DNA of 26,721 nt from Burkholderiales bacterium (GCA_005788065.1 SXZD01000265.1:1-26721); one strand, 5' to 3'. Positions 1 through 7,670 are shown, counted from the stretch's first letter. The notes: generated by a model not told the origin, from the letters alone. Program-made: numbers and translations.

Positions 1-39
1 CGAGTGACCGAGTGACCGAGTGACCGAGTGACCGAGTGA
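1..39. repeat. Tandem 8-bp repeat (CGAGTGAC)x5, left arm
   Basis: Four full copies of CGAGTGAC and a fifth copy lacking its last base, in perfect tandem, beginning at the window edge, so the array may extend further left. The unit is the reverse complement of the GTCACTCG motif repeated at 105-142. The two arrays could fold into an imperfect hairpin if transcribed. No coding function is apparent. Confidence 0.9.
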
Positions 40-104
40 AGATTTTCACCCCCCAAATCATATCGGGGCTCTGTCATTGGATCGACCGAAACTCCACAGC
101 ACCT

Positions 105-142
105 ACTCGTCACTCGTCACTCGTCACTCGGCCACTCGTCAC
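105..142. repeat. Tandem ACTCGTC repeat, right arm inverted to 1-39
   Basis: ACTCGTC recurs at 105, 112, 119 and 134, with a variant (ACTCGGCC) at 126-133. The period is 7 bp, against 8 bp in the left array. It is the inverse complement of the left array and lies about 80 bp upstream of the CobW-type GTPase gene. It may be a variable-number intergenic repeat or a transcript-end structure; the sequence does not decide which. Confidence 0.85.
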
Positions 143-167
143 TTTTTCATCACCCCCACTTGAATCA

Positions 168-197
168 TTGCTTTTCGTCCCCACATCGTGGTGTAAT
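168..197 (+). promoter_or_regulatory. Possible sigma70 promoter for the zinc block
   Basis: TTGCTT (168-173) and TGTAAT (192-197) are separated by 18 bp and lie 27 bp upstream of the GTPase ATG. Both boxes match the consensus only in part. I looked for a Zur-type palindrome of the TGTTATA...TATAACA kind here and did not see one. Confidence 0.35.
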
Positions 198-224
198 GCC
201 CGCCATTTTTAGTTCGGTCTCACC

Positions 225-1214
225 ATGACCCGCAATCCATCCCTGCTCATTCCCGTCACCATACTCACCGGTTTTCTGGGAAGCGGCAAAACCACGCTGC
301 TCAACCGCATTCTCAAAGAGAATCACGGTCAGCGCATCGCCGTCATCGAAAACGAGTTTGGCGAAGAAGGGGTGGACAATGACCTGCTGCTGCAAAACGA
401 GCAGGAAAACGTCGTCGAAATGAACAACGGTTGCCTGTGCTGCACCGTGCGTGGAGATCTGGTGCGCATCATGGGCAATCTGGCGCAGCGGCGCGCAGCC
501 GGCGAAATCAAGTTTGACCGGGTGGTCATCGAAACCACCGGCATGGCAGACCCCGGACCTGTGGCTCAGACATTCTTTGCCGACGACGACGTGGCCGAGA
601 ACTACCTCCTGGACGCCATCATTACCGTGGTGGATGCCAAACATGGCATGCAGCAACTCGACGAACACCGCGAAATCCAGCAGCAAGTGGGCTTTGCCGA
701 CCGTCTTCTATTGTCCAAGACGGACCTGTGCACGCCTGAAGAGATCGCTGCCATCCGGGCCCGTCTGGTGCAGATGAATGCGCGCGCCGATATTTTCATT
801 TCCGACCACGGTCAGGCGCCCATCGCACAGATACTGGACATCCGCGGCTTTAATCTCAACTCCGTTCTCGATATTGCGCCTGACTTCCTCGAAGAGGATC
901 ATCACACGCACAATGACGAGATCAGCTCCTTTGTGTTCAAATCCGACAGACCTTTCGATTCCGTGCAGTTCGAAGAGTTCATGGGCGCCATTTCGCAGGT
1001 TTACGGCGGCGACATGTTGCGGTACAAAGGTATTCTGTACATAAAAGGCAGTGATCGTCGCATGCTGTTCCAGGGCGTTCACATGCTCATGGGGGCCGAC
1101 CTGGGTCGTAAATGGGCTCCCGAAGATAAAAAATCTACAAAAATGGTATTTATTGGCAGAAAATTGCCAAAAGAGCTGTTCATCAAGGGTCTGACCAAGT
1201 GTCTGACCCGATAA
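225..1214 (+). CDS. COG0523 (CobW/YjiA/ZigA-type) GTPase, probable metal chaperone
   Basis: A 329-residue G3E-family P-loop GTPase. Visible features are a Walker A motif GFLGSGKTT (residues 16-24), the COG0523 metal-binding CxCC motif (C70, C72, C73), ETTG (103-106), an SKTD base-recognition motif (164-167) and a His-rich linker HHTH (226-229) before the CobW C-terminal domain. Such proteins bind Zn(II) or other metals and hand them to client apo-proteins using GTP. COG0523 genes beside dksA paralogues are a known arrangement in zinc-limitation regulons, and here dksA follows after 41 bp. That context, with a ZnuD-like receptor downstream, makes zinc the likely metal; a nickel or cobalt role is less likely. 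The ATG follows a promoter-like stretch but has no strong Shine-Dalgarno. Confidence 0.9.
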   Translation: MTRNPSLLIPVTILTGFLGSGKTTLLNRILKENHGQRIAVIENEFGEEGVDNDLLLQNEQENVVEMNNGCLCCTVRGDLVRIMGNLAQRRAAGEIKFDRVVIETTGMADPGPVAQTFFADDDVAENYLLDAIITVVDAKHGMQQLDEHREIQQQVGFADRLLLSKTDLCTPEEIAAIRARLVQMNARADIFISDHGQAPIAQILDIRGFNLNSVLDIAPDFLEEDHHTHNDEISSFVFKSDRPFDSVQFEEFMGAISQVYGGDMLRYKGILYIKGSDRRMLFQGVHMLMGADLGRKWAPEDKKSTKMVFIGRKLPKELFIKGLTKCLTR

Positions 1215-1255
1215 CCCAGCCCGTATGAAGACCTAGAGGGAACAGGAGGCTTGTC

Positions 1256-1681
1256 ATGACAGCCGCAACCAAAGCAGTCATCTCGGAAGCACAATTGCTT
1301 GCGATGAGCGACGATGATTACATGAACGATGCGCAGCTCGCATTTTTCCGCCAGCGTCTGCAAGACATGGAAAAAGAGCTGCTCTCCAACGCCGGCGAAA
1401 CCACCGAGCACCTGCGTGAGACGGTCATCGTGCCCGATCCGGCAGATCGTGCCACCATCGAGGAAGAGCATGCGCTGGAACTGCGCACGCGCGACCGCGA
1501 ACGCAAGTTGCTGAAAAAAGTGCAGCAGGCGCTCGCCCGCATCGAAGCCAATGACTACGGCTGGTGTGAAGAAACCGGTGACCCCATCGGCATTCCGCGC
1601 CTGTTGGCACGCCCTACGGCGACGCTGTCGCTGGAGGCGCAGCAGCGCCGCGAACTGAAGCAAAAGATGTACGGTGACTGA
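1256..1681 (+). CDS. dksA: DksA-type RNA polymerase secondary-channel regulator, cysteine-poor
   Basis: This 141-residue protein is colinear with E. coli DksA. It has the coiled-coil tip DPADR (D61 and D64 match the two key aspartates that act with ppGpp at the RNA polymerase secondary channel), then a long acidic and basic coiled coil, then the C-terminal globular zinc-finger region. The four zinc cysteines (CxxC...CxxC) are replaced by C104-x2-T107-x17-S125-x2-A128, so only one remains and zinc cannot be held in the usual way. Zinc-independent DksA forms are known and can replace zinc-bound DksA under zinc starvation. A very good Shine-Dalgarno AGGAGG lies at 1244-1249. Whether this is the only DksA of the cell or a zinc-sparing paralogue cannot be told from this window; the neighbours favour a link to zinc supply. 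Confidence 0.92.
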   Translation: MTAATKAVISEAQLLAMSDDDYMNDAQLAFFRQRLQDMEKELLSNAGETTEHLRETVIVPDPADRATIEEEHALELRTRDRERKLLKKVQQALARIEANDYGWCEETGDPIGIPRLLARPTATLSLEAQQRRELKQKMYGD

Positions 1682-2087
1682 ACGGCTTTCCGTATTCTTT
1701 CTGTTGCTTGCCCTGCTGTTCATGCAGACCGTTGCAGGTGTGCATCGGGGCAGCGCGCCGTCCGCACATCCCGAGATCCGCAAGGTAAGCCAGACCCCCG
1801 GTCATCAATACGATGACCTGCACATCCGGCAAAAATTGCTTGCCGATCCGGTTGTCATTGCTCCAAACCACAATCTGCACGACACACTCTTTGGTGCGAT
1901 CGAAGGCTCCATCGGTTGCCAGTTGCTCGATCATCTCCTTGAGCCACCCACCGCCGCATCCCAAATACCGAGTGTGCTGCCGCCGGTGTTCCAGCCTCAG
2001 CGTCTGGCAACAGCAGCGCCTGAGCGCATATCCACCTTCCAACTATTCGGCCCGCCCGCTCGCGGTCCGCCCATTGCACTGTCCTGA
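1674..2087 (+). CDS. Small exported protein of the zinc block, unknown function
   Basis: A 137-residue protein, not recognised. It begins with GTG, and its first 8 bases overlap the end of dksA, which suggests coupled translation. Residues 1 to about 22 form a good signal peptide: a short charged start, then a run rich in Leu and Phe ending near TVAG. The rest is about 115 residues with scattered histidines, including HNLHD, and a proline-rich tail with PPARGPP. There are no transmembrane segments after the signal. Its place between dksA and a ZnuD-like outer-membrane receptor suggests a periplasmic partner in metal uptake or sensing, but this is inference. Overlapping minus-strand reading frames exist; the signal peptide and the overlap with dksA favour this strand. 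Confidence 0.65.
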   Translation: MTERLSVFFLLLALLFMQTVAGVHRGSAPSAHPEIRKVSQTPGHQYDDLHIRQKLLADPVVIAPNHNLHDTLFGAIEGSIGCQLLDHLLEPPTAASQIPSVLPPVFQPQRLATAAPERISTFQLFGPPARGPPIALS

Positions 2088-2157
2088 TTCTCAAGCCTTC
2101 CGCAGCGCGTGCCTCATACACAGTCGTGTGTTGCGCATTTCCGCTCGGATTTAACCA

Positions 2158-2187
2158 TGACCGCTCCATGCGGTCGGTCACGCTTTT
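2158..2187 (+). terminator. Stem-loop with T run before the TonB receptor gene
   Basis: GACCGC (2159-2164) pairs with GCGGTC (2170-2175), and alternatively TGACCG (2158-2163) with CGGTCA (2175-2180). The run CTTTTT follows at 2182-2187. It lies just 16 bp upstream of the receptor ATG, so it could be a weak terminator or attenuator in the leader. The stem is short. Confidence 0.35.
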
Positions 2188-2202
2188 TCAGACAGTGTCA
2201 TC

Positions 2203-4401
2203 ATGCAAAAAATATCCAGATCTCCACGCAAGCAAGCCTTCCATTTCCAACACGCGGCCAGTCAGGCGCACCAGACAAAGCCGATTTTCGTGCGCAATGC
2301 CCTGCGCACATCCGTCTGCGCAGCATGGGCTGCCATGACTGCCGGCACAACGGCTCTGGCTCAGCACCATTCAAAAAATCTGGACGACATCACCATCTCC
2401 TCCAGCCCCTTCCGCGAAACACTGCAAACCCAGGTAGCGCCCACGCTCATCCTGCAGCGCAATGAATTGCAGTCGAAAATGGATGCCAATCTGGGCACGC
2501 TGCTTGAACAGGAAACCGGCATCACCACGTCAGGGCACGGTCCGAATGCCGGACGTCCCATCATTCGCGGCCTGTCCAACGACCGCGTGAAAATCCTCAA
2601 CAACGGCTCTTCCGTCTTTGACGCATCCAACAGCAGCGAAGACCACGTGGTGGCCATCAACCCCATTTTTGCCGACCGCATCGAAGTGCTGCGCGGCTCA
2701 GCCACGCTGCGCTACGGCGGCAATGCCATCGGTGGCGCCGTCAACGTGATCGACGACCGGACACCAGTTGCCATCGGCAACGGAGAACACGGCGAGGCGC
2801 GTTTCTCGGGCCGTTTGGGCAGCGCGCAAGACACGGCTGCAGCCCACTACGCCGTCGGTCGCGACAACTTTGCCCTCAGCGTTGATGCTTTCGATATCCG
2901 CACCGGCGATGTGAAAGTGCCCGGTGAGTTTTTCTCCGCCAACGGATTGCAGCGTTTCCGTGATGAAAGTGGCGACCCCACAGCCCCCAATCGCTCGGGC
3001 AAACTGCCCAACAGCAGCGCCAGGACAGACGGTGGAGCCATCGGTGGCGCATTGCGCGGTAGCTGGGGATACGCAGGCATCAGCGTGCAGCAGTTAAACA
3101 ACAATTACGGCATCGGCAACGCAGCCAGCGACGAACAACCGCGCATCGACCTGAAGCAGGACCGCACGGAATTCAAAGGCCGTCTGAACCTGTCTGGTTT
3201 CTTCCAGTCCGTCGATCTGGATGCCGTCAACAGCCGCTATCGCCATTCCGAATGGGTGAACGAAGGCGGTGGCATCGTTCCCGAAGTCACCTTCCGCAAC
3301 AAGGGTGATGAACTACGACTGGAAGGCATCACACGCACCTTCGGGGCAACACGGGGCACCATCGGGTTTCAGCGCAGCAACAGCCGCTTCAATGCCTTCA
3401 ATGATGAGGGCAACAACACATTCCTTCCCAATGCCCGCACCACGGGCGATGCCCTGTACGCAACGGCATTGACGCAAGCCGGCGCATTGCAGATCAATGG
3501 CGGTTTGCGGCATGAAGACCACCGCGTACGGGGCGACCAGCGCAGCGAATGCGGCGATATCGCAGCAGCAGACCGCAAGCTGAACCTCAACAGTGCATCA
3601 TTGGGTGCCCGCTTGCCGGTGAACGCAGAAAACAGCGTGTCGCTGCAAGTCAACCACAGCGAGAGGGCTCCGACAGCCGTTGAACTGTTTGCGTGCGGCA
3701 AGCATGAAGCCACCTTCAACGCGCAATACGGCAACCCCAATCTGCCGAAAGAGAAAGCCAACGGCATTGACCTGTCGTGGGCATTCAAGAATACGCAGTG
3801 GAACAACCGGGCAACGGTCTACCAGCAGGACTTCTCCAACTTCATCACGCTGCGGGCAGATGAGACTTCACCGCCGGACATGATGGGCGGGCCTCGCGCA
3901 CTGCAGAATGGTTTGCCGGCCTTCGACTATGCCTCCACCAAAGCCACCGTCCGCGGACTGGAACTGGCGGTCATTCGCACGCTGGAGGCCAGAACGCTCG
4001 GTCTGACCGACACGTACACACCCACGCTTGAATTGAAGTTCGACCATACCCGCGGTACCGATGAGAACACCGGCAGACCGTTGCCGCGCATTACGCCGCA
4101 GCGCATCACGCTGGCCGCCGGACTGGCCCATGCCAAAGGCTTTGCCCGGCTGCAGATCGTCAACCATTCAGCGCAAAACCGCATCAGCGCAGAGGACGAA
4201 ACCCGCACCGACGGTTACACCCGGATCGATGCCTATGCGGCTTACCGGCCGAGCTGGAATCTGGGTACCACGCGTACAGAGTTTTTCTTGCAGGGACGCA
4301 ACCTGACCGACACCAAAGGCCGCAACCATGTGTCTTTCCTGAAAGACTTCATCCCGGTTCAAGGACGGACGGTAACGGCTGGCGTGCGATTCCTGTTCTG
4401 A
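2203..4401 (+). CDS. TonB-dependent outer-membrane receptor, ZnuD-like (probable zinc uptake)
   Basis: A 732-residue TonB-dependent receptor. A long N-terminus leads to a signal peptide ending ALA before QHH (about residue 53), followed by a TonB-box-like segment near LDDITISSS. The plug domain (about 70-195) carries RPIIRGLSNDRVKILNNG and VLRGSATLRYGGNAIGGAVN, then a 22-strand barrel ends in FLF, the usual final aromatic residue. The plug sequence and the ERAPTAVELFACGKHEATF stretch in the barrel resemble the ZnuD/HumA branch, whose Neisseria member takes up zinc. Loop cysteines and histidines could bind metal. A GTG at 2290 would give a normal-length signal peptide and may be the true start; neither start has a good Shine-Dalgarno. 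Haem or another metal remains possible. Its stop codon abuts that of rsmI. Confidence 0.88.
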   Translation: MQKISRSPRKQAFHFQHAASQAHQTKPIFVRNALRTSVCAAWAAMTAGTTALAQHHSKNLDDITISSSPFRETLQTQVAPTLILQRNELQSKMDANLGTLLEQETGITTSGHGPNAGRPIIRGLSNDRVKILNNGSSVFDASNSSEDHVVAINPIFADRIEVLRGSATLRYGGNAIGGAVNVIDDRTPVAIGNGEHGEARFSGRLGSAQDTAAAHYAVGRDNFALSVDAFDIRTGDVKVPGEFFSANGLQRFRDESGDPTAPNRSGKLPNSSARTDGGAIGGALRGSWGYAGISVQQLNNNYGIGNAASDEQPRIDLKQDRTEFKGRLNLSGFFQSVDLDAVNSRYRHSEWVNEGGGIVPEVTFRNKGDELRLEGITRTFGATRGTIGFQRSNSRFNAFNDEGNNTFLPNARTTGDALYATALTQAGALQINGGLRHEDHRVRGDQRSECGDIAAADRKLNLNSASLGARLPVNAENSVSLQVNHSERAPTAVELFACGKHEATFNAQYGNPNLPKEKANGIDLSWAFKNTQWNNRATVYQQDFSNFITLRADETSPPDMMGGPRALQNGLPAFDYASTKATVRGLELAVIRTLEARTLGLTDTYTPTLELKFDHTRGTDENTGRPLPRITPQRITLAAGLAHAKGFARLQIVNHSAQNRISAEDETRTDGYTRIDAYAAYRPSWNLGTTRTEFFLQGRNLTDTKGRNHVSFLKDFIPVQGRTVTAGVRFLF

Positions 4402-5328
4402 TCAATCCGCCGGTCGCTGCTTCTTCAACGCATGGTCATACAATGCGTTCTTGGGCGCACCAGTGGTGTCAACCACCAGTTTGACAGCCGCCTTGTTGGG
4501 CAGATGCTCCAACAGGGCGTCCAGCAGTTCAAACGGATTGACCCGACAGACCAGCGGCGCGTCCAGCTCTTGCGGCTTTGCACCCAAAACCACCACGAAC
4601 TCGCCGCGCTTGCCGTGCGCGTCTGCCTTCACCACATCGCGCACCACCTCCACAGCCCCGCGGTAAAAGCTCTCAAAACGCTTTGTGAGCTCACGCGCCA
4701 CACAGCAGGGGCGCAAGGCATCACCCAGCTCGACGATGTCCTCCAACAGGCTCTCGATGCGGTGAGGCGCCTCAAACAACACCACGCTGTCTGTATGGCT
4801 AAGAGCAGCGGCCAACGCCTTGCGTCGCGGCCCACCCTTGGAGGGCAGAAAGCCCGCAAAATGAAACGGCCCCTCCACCAGCCCACTGGCGCTGATGGCA
4901 GCAATCAGGGCACTGGGCCCCGGAACCGGAACCACCGGAAAGCCGGCAGAAGCCACCTCCCTGACCACCACGGCACCCGGATCCGACACGGCCGGTGTAC
5001 CGGCATCACTCACCAGGGCGATGCTTTTTCCGTCCCGCAACTTTTCAAGTATCGTGAGTGCAGCAGCGCGCTCGTTGTGCGCGTGTGTCGCAATCAATGG
5101 CTGCCGTATGCCCAGCAAGGACAGCAGTTGCGCTGTCACCCGCGTGTCTTCGGCAGCCACGGCATCCACCTGCGCCAAGGTCTGTCTTGCCCGCGGGCTG
5201 ACATCGCCCAGATTGCCGATGGGCGTAGCCACCACAAACAGGGTGGCGGGCTGCTGTACCTCGGTCTGGGTCAGCAGTTGCGCTTCCGGTTCGGGTTCCG
5301 GATCTTTTTCAAGGTCGAACATTTCCAT
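4402..5328 (-). CDS. rsmI: 16S rRNA 2'-O-ribose C1402 methyltransferase RsmI
   Basis: A 308-residue protein of the tetrapyrrole methylase fold, which uses S-adenosylmethionine to 2'-O-methylate C1402 in the decoding region of 16S rRNA. Visible family motifs are ATPIGNLGDVSPRA (about 34-47), AAEDTR (58-63), VSDAGTPAVSDPG and VPGPSALIAAISASGL, and FEAPHR, all typical of RsmI. The C-terminal domain runs to the end. The start ATG at 5328 leaves a short acidic leader and fits the family (E. coli is 286 residues); a second ATG at 5322 is possible. The reading frame is open further upstream to 5718, but that extension lies over yraN and does not look like RsmI. The gene is divergent from yraN, as in E. 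coli. Confidence 0.93.
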   Translation of the reverse strand: MEMFDLEKDPEPEPEAQLLTQTEVQQPATLFVVATPIGNLGDVSPRARQTLAQVDAVAAEDTRVTAQLLSLLGIRQPLIATHAHNERAAALTILEKLRDGKSIALVSDAGTPAVSDPGAVVVREVASAGFPVVPVPGPSALIAAISASGLVEGPFHFAGFLPSKGGPRRKALAAALSHTDSVVLFEAPHRIESLLEDIVELGDALRPCCVARELTKRFESFYRGAVEVVRDVVKADAHGKRGEFVVVLGAKPQELDAPLVCRVNPFELLDALLEHLPNKAAVKLVVDTTGAPKNALYDHALKKQRPAD

Positions 5329-5850
5329 ATGCCCATTGTCATGCTTCCATGGTCCGATCGCAAACCCCCTGCCACACAGAAGAGAAAGCGCGCCCGCAAG
5401 CCCGCATGGCTGCAAAATGACACCGGCCAGGCAGACGCGCCCAACCCGGTCACTCAGGTGCTCAAACCGGTTGGAGCCAGCTCGCAGCGGTCGCAGCGAG
5501 ATATCGGCCATCAATGGGAAGAACGGGCAGCACAGTGGCTGCTTGAACAGGGCCTGACGCCCGTCACGGTCAATGTCAGCAGCCGGCGCGGCGAGATCGA
5601 CCTCATTTTTGCCGACGGCAGCACGGCCGTTGTGGTTGAAGTGCGACGGCGGGCCAGCGCCCGTCATGGCAGCGCCGCCGAGAGCATAGACCACCACAAA
5701 CGCAGGCGAATCGTCCATACCGCCCTGCTATGGTGGGCGCGCGCAGGGGCGCGGTGCTTTTCCAATTTGCGCTTTGATACGCTGACTTTCACGGACAGTT
5801 CAAGACCGTTGTGGACGCGTCATGCATTCGATGCAGAAGGCTCGATATAA
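5329..5850 (+). CDS. yraN: YraN/UPF0102 family nuclease-fold protein
   Basis: The conserved part (about residues 58-150) shows the UPF0102 pattern: G-x3-E-x2-A-x3-L, then SSRRGEIDLIFADG, VVVEVRRR and KRRRIVHTA. This matches a restriction-endonuclease-like fold whose acidic residues and EVR motif form a putative active site. The biochemical role of YraN is not established. From this ATG the protein is 173 residues, with a basic extension of about 50 residues before the family domain (E. coli YraN is 131). Other starts are ATG 5341 and GTG 5458; a weak AAGG at 5311-5314 is the only Shine-Dalgarno hint. The frame is also open far upstream on this strand, but that part is only antisense to rsmI. 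The next gene, diaA, follows after 32 bp. Confidence 0.85.
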   Translation: MPIVMLPWSDRKPPATQKRKRARKPAWLQNDTGQADAPNPVTQVLKPVGASSQRSQRDIGHQWEERAAQWLLEQGLTPVTVNVSSRRGEIDLIFADGSTAVVVEVRRRASARHGSAAESIDHHKRRRIVHTALLWWARAGARCFSNLRFDTLTFTDSSRPLWTRHAFDAEGSI

Positions 5851-5882
5851 TGGGGGTTACCTCACCCGCGGAGCCCCCACTC

Positions 5883-6479
5883 ATGGACTTGATCACGCGT
5901 ATCACCCACCACTTCAACGACAGCGCAGCCACCAAACAGAAAGCCGTCGAAGTCATGGTGGCCCCGCTGTCCAACGCCGTAGAAGCCCTGGTCAACTCCC
6001 TGACCAACGGGGGCAAGATCCTGGCCTGCGGTAACGGCGGTTCCGCTGGCGACTGCCAGCATTTCGCCGCCGAGCTGGTCGGCCGTTTCGAACGCGAGAG
6101 ACCGGGGCTTGCTGCCATTGCGCTGACCACCGACACGTCGGCCATCACCGCCATCGGCAACGACTACAGCTACGACGAAGTATTCTCGAAGCAGGTACAT
6201 GCGCTCGGACAGCCCGGCGACGTGCTCCTGGCCATTTCTACCAGCGGCAATTCGCGCAACGTCATCAAGGCCATCGAGGCGGCCCATGAGCGCGACATGA
6301 CGATCGTCGCTCTGACCGGCAAGGGTGGCGGCAAGATGGGCGCCATGCTGCGCGACGCTGACGTACACCTGTGCGTGCCCCACGACAAGACAGCCCGCAT
6401 ACAAGAAGTTCACATACTCGCCATCCACTGCCTGTGCGATGGCATTGACCTGATGTTGCTTGGAGAAGAGGATGAATAA
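5883..6479 (+). CDS. diaA: SIS-domain protein DiaA (DnaA initiator-associating; GmhA-like)
   Basis: This 198-residue single SIS-domain protein is close to E. coli DiaA (YraO) in length and sequence. Key stretches are ACGNGGSAGDCQHFAAELVG (about 49-68), FERERPGLAAIAL, AISTSGNSRNVIKAI and ARIQEVHILAIHCLCD near the end. DiaA forms a tetramer that binds several DnaA molecules and stimulates timely initiation at oriC. The related GmhA isomerises sedoheptulose 7-phosphate for LPS heptose. The neighbours (rsmI, yraN before; a BON lipoprotein after) match the E. coli yra locus, which supports DiaA over GmhA. The start ATG has GGAG at 5870-5873. The last bases overlap the start of the following gene by 8 bp. 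Confidence 0.88.
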   Translation: MDLITRITHHFNDSAATKQKAVEVMVAPLSNAVEALVNSLTNGGKILACGNGGSAGDCQHFAAELVGRFERERPGLAAIALTTDTSAITAIGNDYSYDEVFSKQVHALGQPGDVLLAISTSGNSRNVIKAIEAAHERDMTIVALTGKGGGKMGAMLRDADVHLCVPHDKTARIQEVHILAIHCLCDGIDLMLLGEEDE

Positions 6480-7149
6480 ACGCTGGGCCTGCATTCCGCT
6501 GACCCTTTCCATGCTGACTGCCGTCAGCACCGTCGGCCTGCAGGGCTGTACGGGTCTGGAAATCCCTTTGATCGCCGCCGGTTTTGCCACCGGCACTCTG
6601 GCTGCGGCAGACCGCCGTACCCTCGGTACCCAGGTTGAAGATCGAGGCATACAGCTGAAAGCCGAAACCCGTCTGAGCGAAAAGTTCGGCGGCGACAGTC
6701 ATATCAATGCGACGGTGTACAACCGGCGACTTCTGCTCACCGGCGAAGTACCGGACGAAGCCACCCGCAAGGCCGTTGAGCGAGAGGCTGCCACGATCGA
6801 TAACGTTCGCTTCATCGTCAACGAGCTGCAGGTGGGACTAAAGAGTTCTCTGTCATCCCGTTCCAACGACGCCATCATTAGCAGCAAGGTAAAAGCGGCG
6901 ATGGTCGACAATCAGAACATCTACACCGGCGCTTTCAAATACGTCACTGAGCGTGGCAACGTATATCTGCTCGGCATGGCTACCGAGAAAGAGGCCGAAA
7001 TGGCAGCCGATGTCATCGCGGGTGTGAGCGGCGTGGAAAAAGTGATCAAGTCAGTTGACTACATCAGCGAAGACGAACGCGCACGCATCGTCAAATCGCA
7101 AACCCCCAGCGATGACCGGCAGCAGGGTTCGCCAGTCCGCACCAACTGA
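6472..7149 (+). CDS. dolP: BON-domain outer-membrane lipoprotein, DolP/YraP-like
   Basis: From the ATG at 6472 this is 225 residues. A lipoprotein signal ends at LQGC (Cys26), followed by two BON domains: about 50-115 (TRLSEKFGGDSHINATVYNR and onward) and about 125-190 (SSKVKAAMVDN, then GNVYLLGMATEKEAEMAA). A short polar tail ends the protein. E. coli DolP is a dual-BON lipoprotein that supports outer-membrane integrity and binds anionic phospholipid at division sites; the same role is likely. The start overlaps the end of diaA by 8 bp, and a GGAGAAGAG stretch just before serves as the ribosome site. An in-frame ATG at 6460 is less well placed. The tlpA-like gene follows after 8 bp, which points to one operon. 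Confidence 0.88.
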   Translation: MNKRWACIPLTLSMLTAVSTVGLQGCTGLEIPLIAAGFATGTLAAADRRTLGTQVEDRGIQLKAETRLSEKFGGDSHINATVYNRRLLLTGEVPDEATRKAVEREAATIDNVRFIVNELQVGLKSSLSSRSNDAIISSKVKAAMVDNQNIYTGAFKYVTERGNVYLLGMATEKEAEMAADVIAGVSGVEKVIKSVDYISEDERARIVKSQTPSDDRQQGSPVRTN

Positions 7150-7157
7150 CAGAGGCA

Positions 7158-7670
7158 ATGACGCAAGGCCGCCGGTTTTCTCTTACTGTGCTTGTGGCGG
7201 CTGTTCTCAGCGCCACGGCGCTGGCAGCCTGCTCTCCAGCGGTTGATGTTGCCAGCACGCTGCCGGACATCCGCTTCATCACAGTGGATGGCAGCCCACT
7301 GGGCCCTGCGGAGTATCGGGGCAAACCGGTGCTCATCAATTTCTGGTCCACCACATGTTCGGTATGCCTGAAGGAAATGCCCTTGCTGCAGGCGCTGCAC
7401 CAGGAAAAAGCCGAAGTCGGATTGACCGTTATCGCGGCGGCCATGCCCTATGACAGACCGTCGGACGTGGTTGAACTCAAAGAACTGAAAAAATGGGGCT
7501 TTCGTGTCACCATCGACCCCCAGGGCAGCCTGCTCAAGCAAATGGGCAAGATCACTGCCGTACCCACGACGGTGCTCTTCGACAGCAATGGCCGCCGTGT
7601 GTGGCTTCATCAGGGCGAACTGAAAGAAGACGAACTGCGCCGGGTGCTGGACCGCGTACTGCCATCATGA
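7158..7670 (+). CDS. TlpA-like thioredoxin-fold lipoprotein
   Basis: A 170-residue protein with a signal ending in a lipobox LAAC (Cys25) and then a TlpA/ResA-type thioredoxin domain. The redox motif is C67-S-V-C70 within FWSTTCSVC, and the cis-proline loop is AVPTTVLF. It is expected to be anchored in the periplasm, reducing disulfides or serving cytochrome c or other thiol targets. The gene follows dolP after 8 bp and has AGAGG just upstream. Its last 6 bases overlap the end of hslR on the other strand. The exact client cannot be named. Confidence 0.87.
   Translation: MTQGRRFSLTVLVAAVLSATALAACSPAVDVASTLPDIRFITVDGSPLGPAEYRGKPVLINFWSTTCSVCLKEMPLLQALHQEKAEVGLTVIAAAMPYDRPSDVVELKELKKWGFRVTIDPQGSLLKQMGKITAVPTTVLFDSNGRRVWLHQGELKEDELRRVLDRVLPS

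Noticed and set aside
1..142. CRISPR array
   Set aside because: The repeats are only 7-8 bp, tandem without spacers, and no cas gene is present.
150..224. Zur box upstream of the CobW-type gene
   Set aside because: No TGTTATA-type palindrome could be found by eye; only a weak promoter pair is seen.
4432..5328. Long open frame on the plus strand running into yraN
   Set aside because: It is antisense to rsmI, and its translation is rich in His, Gln and Arg with no family pattern. Only the yraN part from about 5329 looks like protein.
5883..6479. Phosphoheptose isomerase GmhA
   Set aside because: Sequence and the yraN/dolP neighbours fit DiaA better, although the two families are close.
5862..6650. 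262-codon minus-strand frame over diaA
   Set aside because: diaA on the plus strand has full family sequence; this frame is a shadow.
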